The notes: a model not told the origin generated them from the sequence alone. Numbered from the stretch's first letter, positions 54,384-63,521 are shown. The stretch is DNA of 64,000 nt from Pseudomonadales bacterium (GCA_024234855.1 JACKNN010000002.1:434001-498000), one strand, 5' to 3'. Numbers and translations are program-made.

Positions 54384-55268
54384 TCAGTGTCGCAGGGTAT
54401 CCAACTGCTCACACAGGCTTTGCGCGCCCTGCAGCACCCTGGCGGTGGGCCGCTCCAGCAGGTCCGGGTGGACAAAAAAGAGGCCGTTGTTGCGCACCGC
54501 CGGCAGGGCCGGGTAGCGGCGCCACTCGTCCAGCCACTGCGGCCGCGAATCACTCATACCACTGGCCACAATAGCCTCCGGCGCCAGCACCAGTACCGAT
54601 TCGATATTGACCCGCGGCGCGAGGCTGGCCACGTCGGCAAATATATTGCGGCCACCACACAGGCGCAGGACCTGGCTGATAAGGTGGTCGCCATTAATGG
54701 TCTGCAGGGGGTCGTTCCATATTTCATACAGCACCCTGATCGGCGTCCGGGAACCGTAGCGCAGGCGCAATTCGGCGAGTGCCTGTTCCAGCCGCAGGGC
54801 CCGGGCCTCGCCGGTTTCACTGGTGCCCGCGAGCACGCCCAGGGCGCGGATGTCCCGCGGGATATCCGCCAGTTGCCGCGGTTCGCTCACGTACACGGGA
54901 ATACCCAGGACCTCGAGTTTGCCCAGGGTGCCGGCGCCGTTGCCCGAGCCCCACATAACGATCAGGTCGGGATTCACGCTGGCGATCGCCTCCAGGCTGT
55001 AGGCATTGAAACTTCCTACCTGTGGCAGGCCGCGGGCCGGTGGGGGATAGTCGCTGCCGTTGACCACTCCCACCAGCGCGCCGCCGGCGCCGGCACTGAA
55101 CAGGTTCTCGACGCTGTGGGGTGCCAGCGCAACGATACGCCTGGCCGGGGCATCCAGGGCCACGGTGCGCCCGCTGAAGTCAACGACGCTCACCGCCTGT
55201 GCCAGTGCAGTGACCGGCAATGCCAGGGCGATCGCGAACAGGCGCGCCCGCCACCGCAAACGGTTCAT
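54384..55268 (-). CDS. btuF: BtuF-like periplasmic cobalamin-binding protein
   Basis: A 294-residue ABC-transporter substrate-binding protein with signal peptide RLFAIALALPVTALAQA. The cluster-A fold of metal-chelate binding proteins is shown by RRIVALAPHSVENLFSAGAG and the helix-linked C-terminal lobe. Last gene of a btuB-cobO-btuC-btuD-btuF operon behind a cobalamin riboswitch, which argues for cobalamin or cobinamide over haem or siderophore. Starts four bases after btuD. Confidence 0.88.
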   Translation of the reverse strand: MNRLRWRARLFAIALALPVTALAQAVSVVDFSGRTVALDAPARRIVALAPHSVENLFSAGAGGALVGVVNGSDYPPPARGLPQVGSFNAYSLEAIASVNPDLIVMWGSGNGAGTLGKLEVLGIPVYVSEPRQLADIPRDIRALGVLAGTSETGEARALRLEQALAELRLRYGSRTPIRVLYEIWNDPLQTINGDHLISQVLRLCGGRNIFADVASLAPRVNIESVLVLAPEAIVASGMSDSRPQWLDEWRRYPALPAVRNNGLFFVHPDLLERPTARVLQGAQSLCEQLDTLRH

Positions 55269-55272
55269 GGCA

Positions 55273-56046
55273 TCACCGTCTTATCACCAGTGGCTGTTGG
55301 CGCTCGGGGTGGGGCCGGATAAGCACCTCGATGTCAAACACGTCGCGAAACAGTTGCTCGGTAAACACCTCGGAGGGTGCGCCACAGGCGGCGAGGCTGC
55401 CCTGGCGCAAAACGGCGACGCGGTGCGCCAGGCCCGCCACCAGGTTGAGGTCGTGAATCGCCAATACCACCGCGCAGCCCCCCGCGGCCAGGTGTCGCAC
55501 GGCGTCGAGTACCAGTTGCTGGTGAGACAGGTCCAGGGCGGTGGTGGGTTCGTCCAGTAACAACAGGCCGCCCGGGCCGCCGTCCCAGATCTGGCTGAAT
55601 ACCCGCGCCAGTTGCACCCGCTGTCGCTCGCCACCGGACAGCCGGGTATAGAGCCGGTCCCGCAAGTGGCTGGTATCGGTAGCGGCCATCACCCGGGATG
55701 CGATCTCGCGATCGACCGACGCGCCAGTGTCGTGCGGGATTCTCCCCAGCGCCACCACTTCCTCCACCGTGTAGGGAAAGTTGAGCAGGGACAATTGTGG
55801 CAGGTAGGCCAGTTGCCGCGCCAGGCGCCGGCGCTGCCACTGGCCGTGCCGCCGGCCGCCCAGCAGCAACTGGCCGGCGCCCAGGGGTATATCCCCCGCG
55901 ATCAGCCGCAGCAGCGAGGATTTGCCGGCGCCGTTGGGGCCGGCGAGGCCGAGAATCTGGCCGGGCTCCAGCGCCAGGCTGATGTGCTCCAGCAGTGGCG
56001 GGCCCCAGGGAGCCGCGCTGGCGTCGTCGAGTACCAGTACATTCAC
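55273..56046 (-). CDS. btuD: BtuD-like ABC transporter ATPase
   Basis: A 257-residue ATPase of the FecE/BtuD/HmuV group. Walker A is GPNGAGKSS, the signature motif is RLSGGERQRVQLA and Walker B is LLLLDEPTT. The H-loop His is in AIHDLNL. GTG 56046 overlaps the btuC stop (GTGA). It would power BtuC; the operon context favours vitamin B12. Confidence 0.93.
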   Translation of the reverse strand: MNVLVLDDASAAPWGPPLLEHISLALEPGQILGLAGPNGAGKSSLLRLIAGDIPLGAGQLLLGGRRHGQWQRRRLARQLAYLPQLSLLNFPYTVEEVVALGRIPHDTGASVDREIASRVMAATDTSHLRDRLYTRLSGGERQRVQLARVFSQIWDGGPGGLLLLDEPTTALDLSHQQLVLDAVRHLAAGGCAVVLAIHDLNLVAGLAHRVAVLRQGSLAACGAPSEVFTEQLFRDVFDIEVLIRPHPERQQPLVIRR

Positions 56047-57101
56047 GACTGCATGCCGTAGTGGTGCCGCTGGCGCAGCAGGGAGATAAAGAACGGTACC
56101 CCGATGATAGCGGTGATGATCCCCACCGGCAGTTCCGTCGGTGCCAGTACGATGCGCGCCAGGGTATCGGCCACCACCAGCAGGATCGCCCCGGCCAGGG
56201 CGGAGGCGGGCAGGAGGACACGGTGGTCCGGCCCTACCAGCATGCGCACGATATGCGGCACCACCAGGCCGACGAAGGCGATGGTCCCCACCAGCGCAAC
56301 CGAGGTGCCGACCCCGACGGCTACCCAGGTAATCAGTGCAATCCTGGCCCGGTCAACGTCGATGCCCAGGTGGCGCGCTTCCGATTCCCCCAGCAACAGG
56401 GCGTTGAGGGTGCCGGCGTGGCGGGGCAGGGCGAGCAGCAGGGCCGCGCCGACCAGTGACGCCACCAACAGGCGCGGGTAATTGGCACCGTCCATACCCC
56501 CCATTTTCCACAGGGATATGCGGCGCAGCATATCGTTATCGGCGCGAAACTCCAGCAGGCTGCCGAGTGCCCCGGCCAGGGCCGTGATCGCGATGCCGGC
56601 CAGCAGCATCGTGGCGACAGAGGTGCCGCTGGAGGATGTCGCCAGGCGGTAGACGAATACCACTGCCAGCGCGCCGCCCGCGAAAGCGCCCACGGATACC
56701 GCGCTCAGTGCGGAGTAGCCCTGTAGCAGGCCGCCCCCCAGTACGATGACCAGCGCCGCCCCCAGGGAAGCCCCGGCGGTGACGCCAATAAGTGAGGGAT
56801 CGGCGAGGGGGTTGCGGAACAGCCCCTGGGTGGCGGCACCGCTCATGCCAAGGATGGCGCCCATCAGCGCCGCCAGCAGCACCCGCGGCAGGCGTATCTG
56901 GCCGATAATCAAGGCCGACTGCTCCGCTGCATCGCCCGCGAAGCTTGCTTGTAATCCGGCGACGATCTCGGCCGGCCCCAGGCTGACTGCGCCGCAGGCG
57001 AGCCCCAGCAGCATGCACAGGGGCAGGGCGGCCGCCAGGGCCGCGAGTAACAGGCGCGCCCGGGCGCGACGCCGGTGACCGGCCTGATTAATAATCCACA
57101 C
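56043..57101 (-). CDS. btuC: BtuC-like ABC transporter permease
   Basis: A 352-residue inner-membrane permease of the FecCD/BtuC family with about ten helices. Conserved family segments are RLPRVLLAALMGAILGMSGA, NPLADPSLIGVTAGASLGA and GLVVPHIVRMLVGPDHR. GTG 57101 is used and overlaps the cobO end by 14 bases, so the genes are translationally coupled. Part of the B12 operon. Confidence 0.92.
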   Translation of the reverse strand: MWIINQAGHRRRARARLLLAALAAALPLCMLLGLACGAVSLGPAEIVAGLQASFAGDAAEQSALIIGQIRLPRVLLAALMGAILGMSGAATQGLFRNPLADPSLIGVTAGASLGAALVIVLGGGLLQGYSALSAVSVGAFAGGALAVVFVYRLATSSSGTSVATMLLAGIAITALAGALGSLLEFRADNDMLRRISLWKMGGMDGANYPRLLVASLVGAALLLALPRHAGTLNALLLGESEARHLGIDVDRARIALITWVAVGVGTSVALVGTIAFVGLVVPHIVRMLVGPDHRVLLPASALAGAILLVVADTLARIVLAPTELPVGIITAIIGVPFFISLLRQRHHYGMQS

Positions 57102-57696
57102 CCCTGCGCGCCTTGATGCCGGCGCGGTAGGCGTGCTTGATCTCCTTTACCTCGGATACCGTATCCATGATGTCCTGCAGGGCCCTGCCGCCACCGCGCC
57201 CGGTCACCACCACGCTCTGCCGGGCCGGTCGGTTGGCAATGGCCGCCAGCACATCCGCTTCGGGCAGGTACTTGAAGGCGAGCATATAGGTCAGTTCATC
57301 CAGCACGACCAGGTCGAAACTGGCGTCCCGCAGCATCGGCCCGGCGACCGACCAGGTGCGCTCTGCGGCGGCGATGTCGGCACTGCGATCCTGGGTGTCC
57401 CAGGTAAAGCCCGTGCCCATCTGGTAGAAGGCCACCTCCGGGCACCGCTCCTTCAGGTAGATCTCCTCACCCGACAGCTGCTCGCCCTTGATGAACTGGA
57501 TGACGCCCACCTTGTGGCCGTAGCCCAGCGCGCGCATCACCATGCCGAAGGCGGAGCTGGACTTGCCCTTGCCGTCGCCGGTGAGCAGGATGGCGACGCC
57601 GCGTTCGAGGTCGGCCGCCTCGATGCCCGCATCCACCCTGGCTTTTTGTTTCTGCATGGCGGCCTTGTGGCGGGCGTCCCTGGCTGTTTTTTCCAT
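57088..57696 (-). CDS. cobO: Corrinoid adenosyltransferase (CobO/BtuR type)
   Basis: Transfers the adenosyl group of ATP to Co(I) corrinoids to give adenosylcobalamin. The P-loop-like motif is LLTGDGKGKSSSAFG, then VLDELTYMLAF and VVTGRGGGRALQD. The protein is 202 residues as for E. coli BtuR (196). ATG 57696 (MEKTARDARHKAAM) was chosen with AGGA upstream; the open frame runs further. It lies ten bases after btuB. Confidence 0.93.
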   Translation of the reverse strand: MEKTARDARHKAAMQKQKARVDAGIEAADLERGVAILLTGDGKGKSSSAFGMVMRALGYGHKVGVIQFIKGEQLSGEEIYLKERCPEVAFYQMGTGFTWDTQDRSADIAAAERTWSVAGPMLRDASFDLVVLDELTYMLAFKYLPEADVLAAIANRPARQSVVVTGRGGGRALQDIMDTVSEVKEIKHAYRAGIKARRGVDY

Positions 57697-57706
57697 AGCG
57701 GCGGTC

Positions 57707-59578
57707 CTAAAAAGTGTACCTGAGCCCGGCGTAGCCGGCAGCCCCGCTGGTATTGTAGGTGGGAACTTCCTCGTAGTCCTCATCCAGGGCGTTTTCGAGC
57801 CGACCGTAGAGCTGCAGGCCTGGCAACAGCTGGTAACTGGCGGTCAGCTCCAGCAGCTGGTAGTCATCCAGCTGCGTGCCGTCGATATCCTGCGCATCTT
57901 CGGACAGGCGCCAGGCCGCACCCAGCACCAGGGTGTTCCCCAGTGTGCGCCAGTGTACGCCGAGATTGGCCAGCCGTTCCGGCCGGTAGGGACGACTGGT
58001 CCCGGTGCTGGTCCGGGTGTCATTGAAAGTGTAATTGGCGGTCAGTGAGAGGCTCGCCAGCACGGGCCAGTCCGCGGCCAGTTCCACGCCGCTGGAGTCG
58101 GTGTCGCCACTGCGCTGCAGGTATCCGGAGTAATTGGTCAGGTCGAAGTAAATCTCGTCCTCCACTTTCTGGTCGAAATATACCGCTTCCAGGAGCAGGC
58201 CCGAGGCGGCCAGCCAGGACAGGCCGAGGTCGTAGCCCTTGCTGCGCTCCTCCTTCAGCGTGGTGTCGGCGGCCGGCGGGTAGGCAAAGCCGCCCTTGTT
58301 GTAGGCGATCTCGTACAGGCTCGGCGCGCGAAAACCGGTCCCGTAAGCGCCCTTGAGCTTGAGTTCGCCGCCGGCCAGTGCGAACAGGTAGGCACTGCTT
58401 ACCCGGTAGGAGGTATGCGAGCCAAAGTCGTCGTTGTCGTCGTAACGGCCGCCCGCGGTGAAGAACAGGCGATCGCCGAAACCTCCCTGGTATTCGAGGT
58501 AGTAGCCGGCCTGGTCGCGGCTGGCATCGGTGCCGCCATCGTCGAGAGACTCGTTTTCCAGGTCCACGCCGTAGACCAGGCGCAGGGCGTCGCTGCCACT
58601 GAAGCTGCCCAGGTAGCCACTGCGTTCGAGTGTGCCCCTGGCCCGAAAGCCCATCGCGCCCTCGGCAAGGAACTTGTGGTCGGTGTCGCTGCCTGTGTAG
58701 GACAGGCCGTGGCTGAAACGGCCCGCTTGATAGTCCGCCGCTACCCGCCAGGCGTCCTGCGTGTACTTGTCGCGGCAGCGGTCAGTGGCTGCAAACGTGT
58801 CCACGGTGTAGCAGTCATCGTAGCGGTTGTTACCGTCAACGGCGCGGCCCACCAGGCTAAGCCGCAGAGTCTCCGTCGGGTTGTAGCCCAGTCGAGCGTG
58901 CGCCGTGCGATTGGTATAGCCATCCTCGTCTTTGAGTACGGTGTCGGTGGTGCGGGCGTTAAAGCCATCGGTCTGGAAATCCGCGCCCGACAGGTTGAAG
59001 TCGACGGTGTCGTTGCCGCCGCCGACATTGCCCGCCAGTTGCTGGTTGCCGTAGCGACCGCCCTCGGCGCTGAACTCGCCGCCGAAACCGGCAGAGGGTG
59101 CGACGGTGCTGATATTGACCACACCGCCGGCGTCCGCGCCGTACATCAAGCCCTGGGGACCGCGCAGGATTTCCACCCGCTGTACGCCAGAGCTCAAGAT
59201 CTGTTCAAAGCGGGGGCTGACCTGTGGCCCGGAGGTGTCGGAAATGTCGATGCCGTCGAGCAGCACCAGCGTGCGATAGCCTTCCTCGCCCCGGATGCGC
59301 AGAGCCGCCGCGCTGCCGGCACCACCGGTATTGGTAACGGAGACGCCGGGCTGGGTGCGCAGCACGTCGTACAGCGAAGTAAAGCCCAGACGGGTGATTT
59401 CATCCTGGGTGATGACGGAGATGGAGGTGCCCACCTCGCGCAGTGGCATGGGGATGCGGGAGGAGGTCACCACAATCTCCTCCAGTGGGGGGGCGGCCGA
59501 CGCGGACTGGCAGGTGCACAGGGCCAGGGCCAGCAGAGACGGTCGCAGCAGTTTGTTCGCGGGTAGTAAAGTGATCAT
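57707..59578 (-). CDS. btuB: BtuB, TonB-dependent cobalamin receptor
   Basis: A 623-residue outer-membrane receptor, close to the E. coli BtuB length. The signal peptide (RPSLLALALCTCQSASA) precedes the TonB box region LEEIVVTSSRIPM. Plug motifs are RIRGEEGYRTLVLLDGIDIS and RVEILRGPQGLMYGADAGGV. The C terminus is AGLRYTF. It is the first gene after a cobalamin riboswitch, which makes the ligand assignment strong. TTGAGGA upstream of the ATG is the ribosome site. Confidence 0.94.
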   Translation of the reverse strand: MITLLPANKLLRPSLLALALCTCQSASAAPPLEEIVVTSSRIPMPLREVGTSISVITQDEITRLGFTSLYDVLRTQPGVSVTNTGGAGSAAALRIRGEEGYRTLVLLDGIDISDTSGPQVSPRFEQILSSGVQRVEILRGPQGLMYGADAGGVVNISTVAPSAGFGGEFSAEGGRYGNQQLAGNVGGGNDTVDFNLSGADFQTDGFNARTTDTVLKDEDGYTNRTAHARLGYNPTETLRLSLVGRAVDGNNRYDDCYTVDTFAATDRCRDKYTQDAWRVAADYQAGRFSHGLSYTGSDTDHKFLAEGAMGFRARGTLERSGYLGSFSGSDALRLVYGVDLENESLDDGGTDASRDQAGYYLEYQGGFGDRLFFTAGGRYDDNDDFGSHTSYRVSSAYLFALAGGELKLKGAYGTGFRAPSLYEIAYNKGGFAYPPAADTTLKEERSKGYDLGLSWLAASGLLLEAVYFDQKVEDEIYFDLTNYSGYLQRSGDTDSSGVELAADWPVLASLSLTANYTFNDTRTSTGTSRPYRPERLANLGVHWRTLGNTLVLGAAWRLSEDAQDIDGTQLDDYQLLELTASYQLLPGLQLYGRLENALDEDYEEVPTYNTSGAAGYAGLRYTF

Positions 59579-59681
59579 GGGAAATCCTCAAGCGCCTTCG
59601 GTTAGCGGCAATGAGGGAGGAATCCGGGAAACGCCATGCCTGCCGGCACGGGGCAACCGTGTGTGAAGCCCTCCGCTCCAT

Positions 59682-59810
59682 CGTTGCACATAGCCAGGCA
59701 GGTATCGGGCTCACAGTCGGGGACTGTATACCGTTGCGGGGGCAGCGGTGGATTGGCCTTCGGCCTACCACACTTCCCATTTAACCCACCCAGCGGTGTA
59801 TGCAAAACGT
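59682..59810 (-). promoter_or_regulatory. Cobalamin riboswitch
   Basis: On the minus strand the leader has the B12-box GCTGCCCCCGCAACGGTATA and the upstream core GGGTGGGTTAAATGGGAA. The closing AGCCCGATACCTGCCTGGC follows. The outer stem pairs CGTTTTGCATA with TATGTGCAACG. All are hallmarks of the adenosylcobalamin aptamer. It sits about 100 bases upstream of the btuB start with no T-rich terminator after it, so control is probably at translation initiation. Confidence 0.93.
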
Positions 59811-59848
59811 GCTGCAATCACCGCGGTGGGCACCTGGTTCGAGCCGGG

Positions 59849-59877
59849 ACTCTAGGGATTCTGAGGATCTTTGTCAA
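59849..59877 (-). promoter_or_regulatory. Sigma-70 promoter of the btuB operon
   Basis: On the minus strand, a consensus TTGACA (59877-59872) and TAGAGT (59854-59849) are exactly 17 bases apart. The transcript would start near 59841, about 30 bases before the riboswitch aptamer. Confidence 0.75.
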
Positions 59878-59989
59878 ATGCCGGGCGGTGACCCGACCTC
59901 GACGCCCACCGGGAAATATGGCGGCGCTCGTATTCTTCCCCCGGTCTGGCGTAGAATTCACGCGGCAACAATCGAGGGGGGCGGATGTC

Positions 59990-60514
59990 TTGACAGTTAC
60001 CGCACAACAGCGCGCCCGGGTGGCCGCGCTGCTGGGGCGCGAGCCGCGCGGTCTGGAAGCGGTCGCCGTGGCGGCGGCCGATGGTGACCCGGTGGTGATC
60101 CGGGTGGCCTCGCTGGTGGACGACAAGCCTTTTCCGACCCTTTTCTGGCTGGTGGATACGGCCCTTAACTATCGCATCGACCAGGCAGAGGCGGGCGGGA
60201 TGATCCGGCGCCTCCAGCGCCTTGTAGACGGCGACCCGGCGCTGCAGGGGCATATGCGGACGGACCATGCGGCGCATATCGCGCTGCGCGCCAGCTACAT
60301 AGCGCCCGCCAGTCGGCGGCGCCTGGTCGAACTCGGGTTTGGCGAGGTGTTGGACCACAGGGGCATCGGCGGCATTGCCGACGACAAACGGATCCGCTGC
60401 CTGCACACCTGGTATGCGGCGCACCTGGTGGTGCCCAATACCATAGGTGTGCTGCTCGAGGCGTGGTGGGATGAGCACGACAATACCAATCGGGAGATAT
60501 CAGATGAGGATTGA
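59990..60514 (+). CDS. DUF501 family protein
   Basis: A 174-residue cytoplasmic protein of the DUF501 family, whose function is unknown. Typical segments are LGREPRGLEAVAV, IRVASLVDDKPFPTLFWLVD and the Cys/His region RIRCLHTWYAAHLVVPNTIG. TTG 59990 was chosen because GAGGGGGG lies nine bases upstream and the family N terminus begins just after; no ATG or GTG in frame fits. It overlaps the cytochrome gene start by 11 bases. Confidence 0.85.
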   Translation: MTVTAQQRARVAALLGREPRGLEAVAVAAADGDPVVIRVASLVDDKPFPTLFWLVDTALNYRIDQAEAGGMIRRLQRLVDGDPALQGHMRTDHAAHIALRASYIAPASRRRLVELGFGEVLDHRGIGGIADDKRIRCLHTWYAAHLVVPNTIGVLLEAWWDEHDNTNREISDED

Positions 60515-60869
60515 CAGTTTGCGCGCAGTTGCGCTGGCGCTCGCTTGCACCGGCGCGCTCTTCGGCTGTGGCGAGGGTCCGTCAGCCCCGCCCGCCAGCG
60601 AGGCCGCCAGCCGGGCGCTGGCGCCGACTGACCCCGGACTCGCGGCCATCTACCAGCGCAGTTGCGCCAGCTGCCACACGGTGGCAGCCACCGGCGCCCC
60701 ATTGAGTGGTGACAGCGGGGCCTGGTCGCCGCGCATGGCCAAGGGTATCGACGTACTGGTGGACAACGTGGTGAACGGGTTTGGTGGAATGCCGCCCTTT
60801 GGCCTGTGCATGGACTGCGACGCGGCCCAGTTCGAAGCGCTTATCCGGTTCATGGCCACGGGGGAGTAG
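60504..60869 (+). CDS. Cytochrome c5-like lipoprotein
   Basis: A 121-residue monohaem c-type cytochrome. A lipoprotein signal ends in LFGC with the lipidated Cys22. The haem site is CASCH at residues 54-58. Met in NGFGGMPPFG is the likely sixth ligand and the GLCMDCD pair resembles the conserved disulfide of cytochrome c5. ATG 60504 is supported by GGGAG eight bases upstream. It precedes the FAD oxidase gene by four bases and may take its electrons. Confidence 0.87.
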   Translation: MRIDSLRAVALALACTGALFGCGEGPSAPPASEAASRALAPTDPGLAAIYQRSCASCHTVAATGAPLSGDSGAWSPRMAKGIDVLVDNVVNGFGGMPPFGLCMDCDAAQFEALIRFMATGE

Positions 60870-60873
60870 GGCG

Positions 60874-62259
60874 ATGCTCAATCGCAGGGGAATGCTCGCG
60901 GCGTTGGTGGCTGCGGCCTTCGGCTCGAAGGTCGCAGTCCTGCCGGCCGCGGAGGTGGCGCCGGGGAGCCAGCGCCGCCTGCCCTGGCGCAACTGGTCCG
61001 GCTCCCAGCAGTGCCTGCCCGCGGCGCGGGTGGCGCCTGCCTCCGTGGCGGAGTTACAGGAACTGCTTGCCGGCGGCAGCGGTGTCGTCCGGGCCGTGGG
61101 AGCGGGACATTCCTTCACGCCGCTGGTGCCCACCGACGGTACTATCCTGTCACTGGCGCGCTTGAGTGGTATGGTCAGCCATGACCCGGTCACGCTGCAG
61201 GCGACACTCTGGGCGGGCAGTCGTCTGGGGGATATCGGTGCGCCGCTGGAGCAGGCGGGCCAGGCGCTGGTCAATATGCCGGATATTGATGAGCAGACCA
61301 TCGCCGGGTGTCTGGCCACGGCCACCCATGGCACCGGCGCGAACATCGGCTGCATGTCGACTTTCATCGAGGGCCTGCAGCTGATGGATGCCCGCGGCCA
61401 GTTGGTGGACTGTGATCGCAGCCAAAATAGTGACCTGTTCGAGGCAGCGCGGGTATCGCTGGGAGCCCTGGGCATAATCACGCAGGTCCGCTTGCAAAAT
61501 GTGGCTCCCTATCGCCTGCGGCGCGAAACCGTGTGGCGCGAGTTTGATGAAATCCTTGCTATCGCCGACAGCGAGGCCGACCGGCACCGCAACTTTGAAT
61601 TCTATTACGTGCCGTTTTCCGGCATGGGGTTTACCGACACCCACGACATCACCACGGAACCCGTCAGCACGACCGAAAAACTCGACGGCAACGAGGGCGT
61701 CCGCGACCTGCAACTGGCGCGCGACTGGCTGGAGCGTACGCCGAGGCTGCGGCAACTGGTGCTGGGCAGCTACATGAAAACGCTCGGCGATGAAGTCACC
61801 GTTGAGAACTCCTGGAAAAACTACGCCAGCGAGCGCAATGTCCGCTTCAATGAAATGGAATACCACCTGCCGCGGGAACATGGGCTGGCGGCCTTGAGGG
61901 AGGTCCGCACGGCGCTGGAGACGCAACATCCCGAAGTATTCTTCCCGATAGAGGTGCGCTTCGTGAAGGCCGACGACATCTGGCTCAGCCCGTTCTACCG
62001 GCGGGACTGCTGCTCGATCGCGGTGCACCGTTTTTTTGAAGACGATTACAGGCCCTACTTCAGCACCATAGAGCCGATTTTTCGCAAGTACCACGGCCGC
62101 CCGCACTGGGGCAAACTCAACACCCTGCAGGTGGCGGATTTTCGCAAACTCTACCCGCGCTGGGACGACTTTGCGGCGGTGCGTGCACAGATGGACCCCG
62201 GTGGCCGTTTCCTCAATCCTTATCTCGCCGGGCTGTTCGGGCCAGGAGCAAAGCAGTGA
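60874..62259 (+). CDS. Exported FAD-linked oxidase, D-arabinono-1,4-lactone oxidase family
   Basis: A 461-residue flavoprotein. The N terminus NRRGMLAALVAAAFG is a twin-arginine-type export signal. The FAD domain has VRAVGAGHSFTPLVPTDG and the GCLATATHGTG loop. The C-terminal ALO domain shows the diagnostic HWGKLN and MDPGGRFLNPYL. Family members oxidise aldonolactones or polyols; the substrate here is unknown. Its stop overlaps the start of the PLP enzyme gene (GTGA). Confidence 0.88.
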   Translation: MLNRRGMLAALVAAAFGSKVAVLPAAEVAPGSQRRLPWRNWSGSQQCLPAARVAPASVAELQELLAGGSGVVRAVGAGHSFTPLVPTDGTILSLARLSGMVSHDPVTLQATLWAGSRLGDIGAPLEQAGQALVNMPDIDEQTIAGCLATATHGTGANIGCMSTFIEGLQLMDARGQLVDCDRSQNSDLFEAARVSLGALGIITQVRLQNVAPYRLRRETVWREFDEILAIADSEADRHRNFEFYYVPFSGMGFTDTHDITTEPVSTTEKLDGNEGVRDLQLARDWLERTPRLRQLVLGSYMKTLGDEVTVENSWKNYASERNVRFNEMEYHLPREHGLAALREVRTALETQHPEVFFPIEVRFVKADDIWLSPFYRRDCCSIAVHRFFEDDYRPYFSTIEPIFRKYHGRPHWGKLNTLQVADFRKLYPRWDDFAAVRAQMDPGGRFLNPYLAGLFGPGAKQ

Positions 62260-63521
62260 AGCGTCGATCCCTGATCATCGGTGGCGCTGCGGCGCTGGGT
62301 CTGGGCTGGCTGCTGCGCCCGGGTGAGCGGGGAGCCGATCACAGCCCCTACTTCCGTGACCTCAGTGCCGCGCTGGATACCGCGCAGCTGGCCAAGCCGA
62401 CACTGGTGGTGGATCGCAGCCGCCTGTTGGCCAATCTCCAGACCCTGCTCGGCCATGTGGCGGGGCGGTTCGACTACCGTATCGTCGCCAAGTCGTTACC
62501 CTCACTGCCGCTGCTGGGCACGGTGATGGAAGCATCCGGCAGCAACCGCCTGATGTTGTTCCACCAGCCCTTCCTCAACCAGGTAGCCCGGCGTTTCCCA
62601 CAGGCGGACGTACTGCTGGGCAAGCCCATGCCCGTGGTGGCGGCGCACAACTTCTATCGCCAGTTCGGGGGTGGTGGCTTCGCGCCGGACAAACAGCTGC
62701 GCTGGTTGCTTGATACACCGCAGCGCGTCGCCCAGTACGATGTGCTGGCCACTGAACTGGGGCAGGACATGCAGATATGCATCGAACTCGATGTGGGCCT
62801 GCACCGGGGCGGTGTGCGCAACGATGAGCAACTGGTGGCCATGCTCGATTTGATCACACAATCAAAGCGCCTGAATTTCTGCGGCTTTATGGGTTATGAA
62901 CCGCACATCGTCAAGGTGCCGGTGGGTGATGCGCGCGATTATCGCGACAAAGCCATGGCCGTGTACCAGCACTATATCGATGTCGCCAGAGGACACCTGG
63001 GGTCGCTGTGGCCGCGGGATGTGCTGCTCAACGCCGGCGGCAGCCCCACCTACGAGATGTACGACGAGGGCAGCTATCCCATCAACGAACTGGCGGCGGG
63101 GTCCTGCCTGGTAAAACCCACGGATTTCGACCTGCCCACGCTGGCGGATCACGAGGCGGCCTGCTATATCGCCACGCCGGTGCTCAAGTGCCTCGATACC
63201 CTGGAAATTCCGGGCATCGACCTGGGCGCGGTCCAGTCGCTGTGGGATCCCAACCGGGCCCGCACTTTCTTCACCTACGGCGGCTACTGGAAGGCCCGGC
63301 CCGAGTCTCCCGAGGGACTCATCAACAACGGTCTGTTCGGCCGCTCCACCAACCAGGAGATGCTGAACGGCTCGCGCCGCATTCACCTCAAACCGGATGA
63401 CTGGGTATTTCTGCGTCCCACCCAGAGTGAATTTGTTTTCCTGCAGTTTGGCGCTATAGCCGTGTACGATAAGGGCGCCATTGTCGAGCGGTGGCCTGTC
63501 TTTAGCGAGCAGCCCGCCTGA
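62256..63521 (+). CDS. Exported alanine-racemase-fold PLP enzyme (D-threonine aldolase/DSD1-like)
   Basis: A 421-residue fold-type III PLP enzyme. The PLP lysine is Lys79 in YRIVAKSLP, with a TIM-barrel phosphate-site region near NAGGSPTYEMY. The N terminus MKRRSLIIGGAAALGLGWLL is a twin-arginine-like signal or membrane anchor, which is unusual for a PLP enzyme. Relatives are D-threonine aldolases and D-serine dehydratases, so it probably acts on a D-amino acid. Coupled to the FAD oxidase by the overlapping GTGA. Confidence 0.85.
   Translation: MKRRSLIIGGAAALGLGWLLRPGERGADHSPYFRDLSAALDTAQLAKPTLVVDRSRLLANLQTLLGHVAGRFDYRIVAKSLPSLPLLGTVMEASGSNRLMLFHQPFLNQVARRFPQADVLLGKPMPVVAAHNFYRQFGGGGFAPDKQLRWLLDTPQRVAQYDVLATELGQDMQICIELDVGLHRGGVRNDEQLVAMLDLITQSKRLNFCGFMGYEPHIVKVPVGDARDYRDKAMAVYQHYIDVARGHLGSLWPRDVLLNAGGSPTYEMYDEGSYPINELAAGSCLVKPTDFDLPTLADHEAACYIATPVLKCLDTLEIPGIDLGAVQSLWDPNRARTFFTYGGYWKARPESPEGLINNGLFGRSTNQEMLNGSRRIHLKPDDWVFLRPTQSEFVFLQFGAIAVYDKGAIVERWPVFSEQPA

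Larger units (their letters stand above)
59579..59989. other. Divergent regulatory region between btuB and the DUF501 gene
   Basis: This 411-base gap holds the btuB leader with its cobalamin riboswitch (59682-59810), the btuB promoter (59849-59877) and probably the promoter of the DUF501 operon. An open frame on the plus strand crosses the riboswitch but lacks a convincing start and is not taken as coding. Confidence 0.75.

Noticed and set aside
52842..55322. 826-codon open frame on the plus strand
   Set aside because: Runs antisense through metY and btuF, both with clear catalytic or signal motifs; its translation matches no family and is rich in Gly, Gln and His like a reverse-frame artefact.
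59636..59989. N-terminal extension of the DUF501 protein
   Set aside because: It crosses the cobalamin riboswitch and the btuB promoter, and the DUF501 homology starts after 59990.
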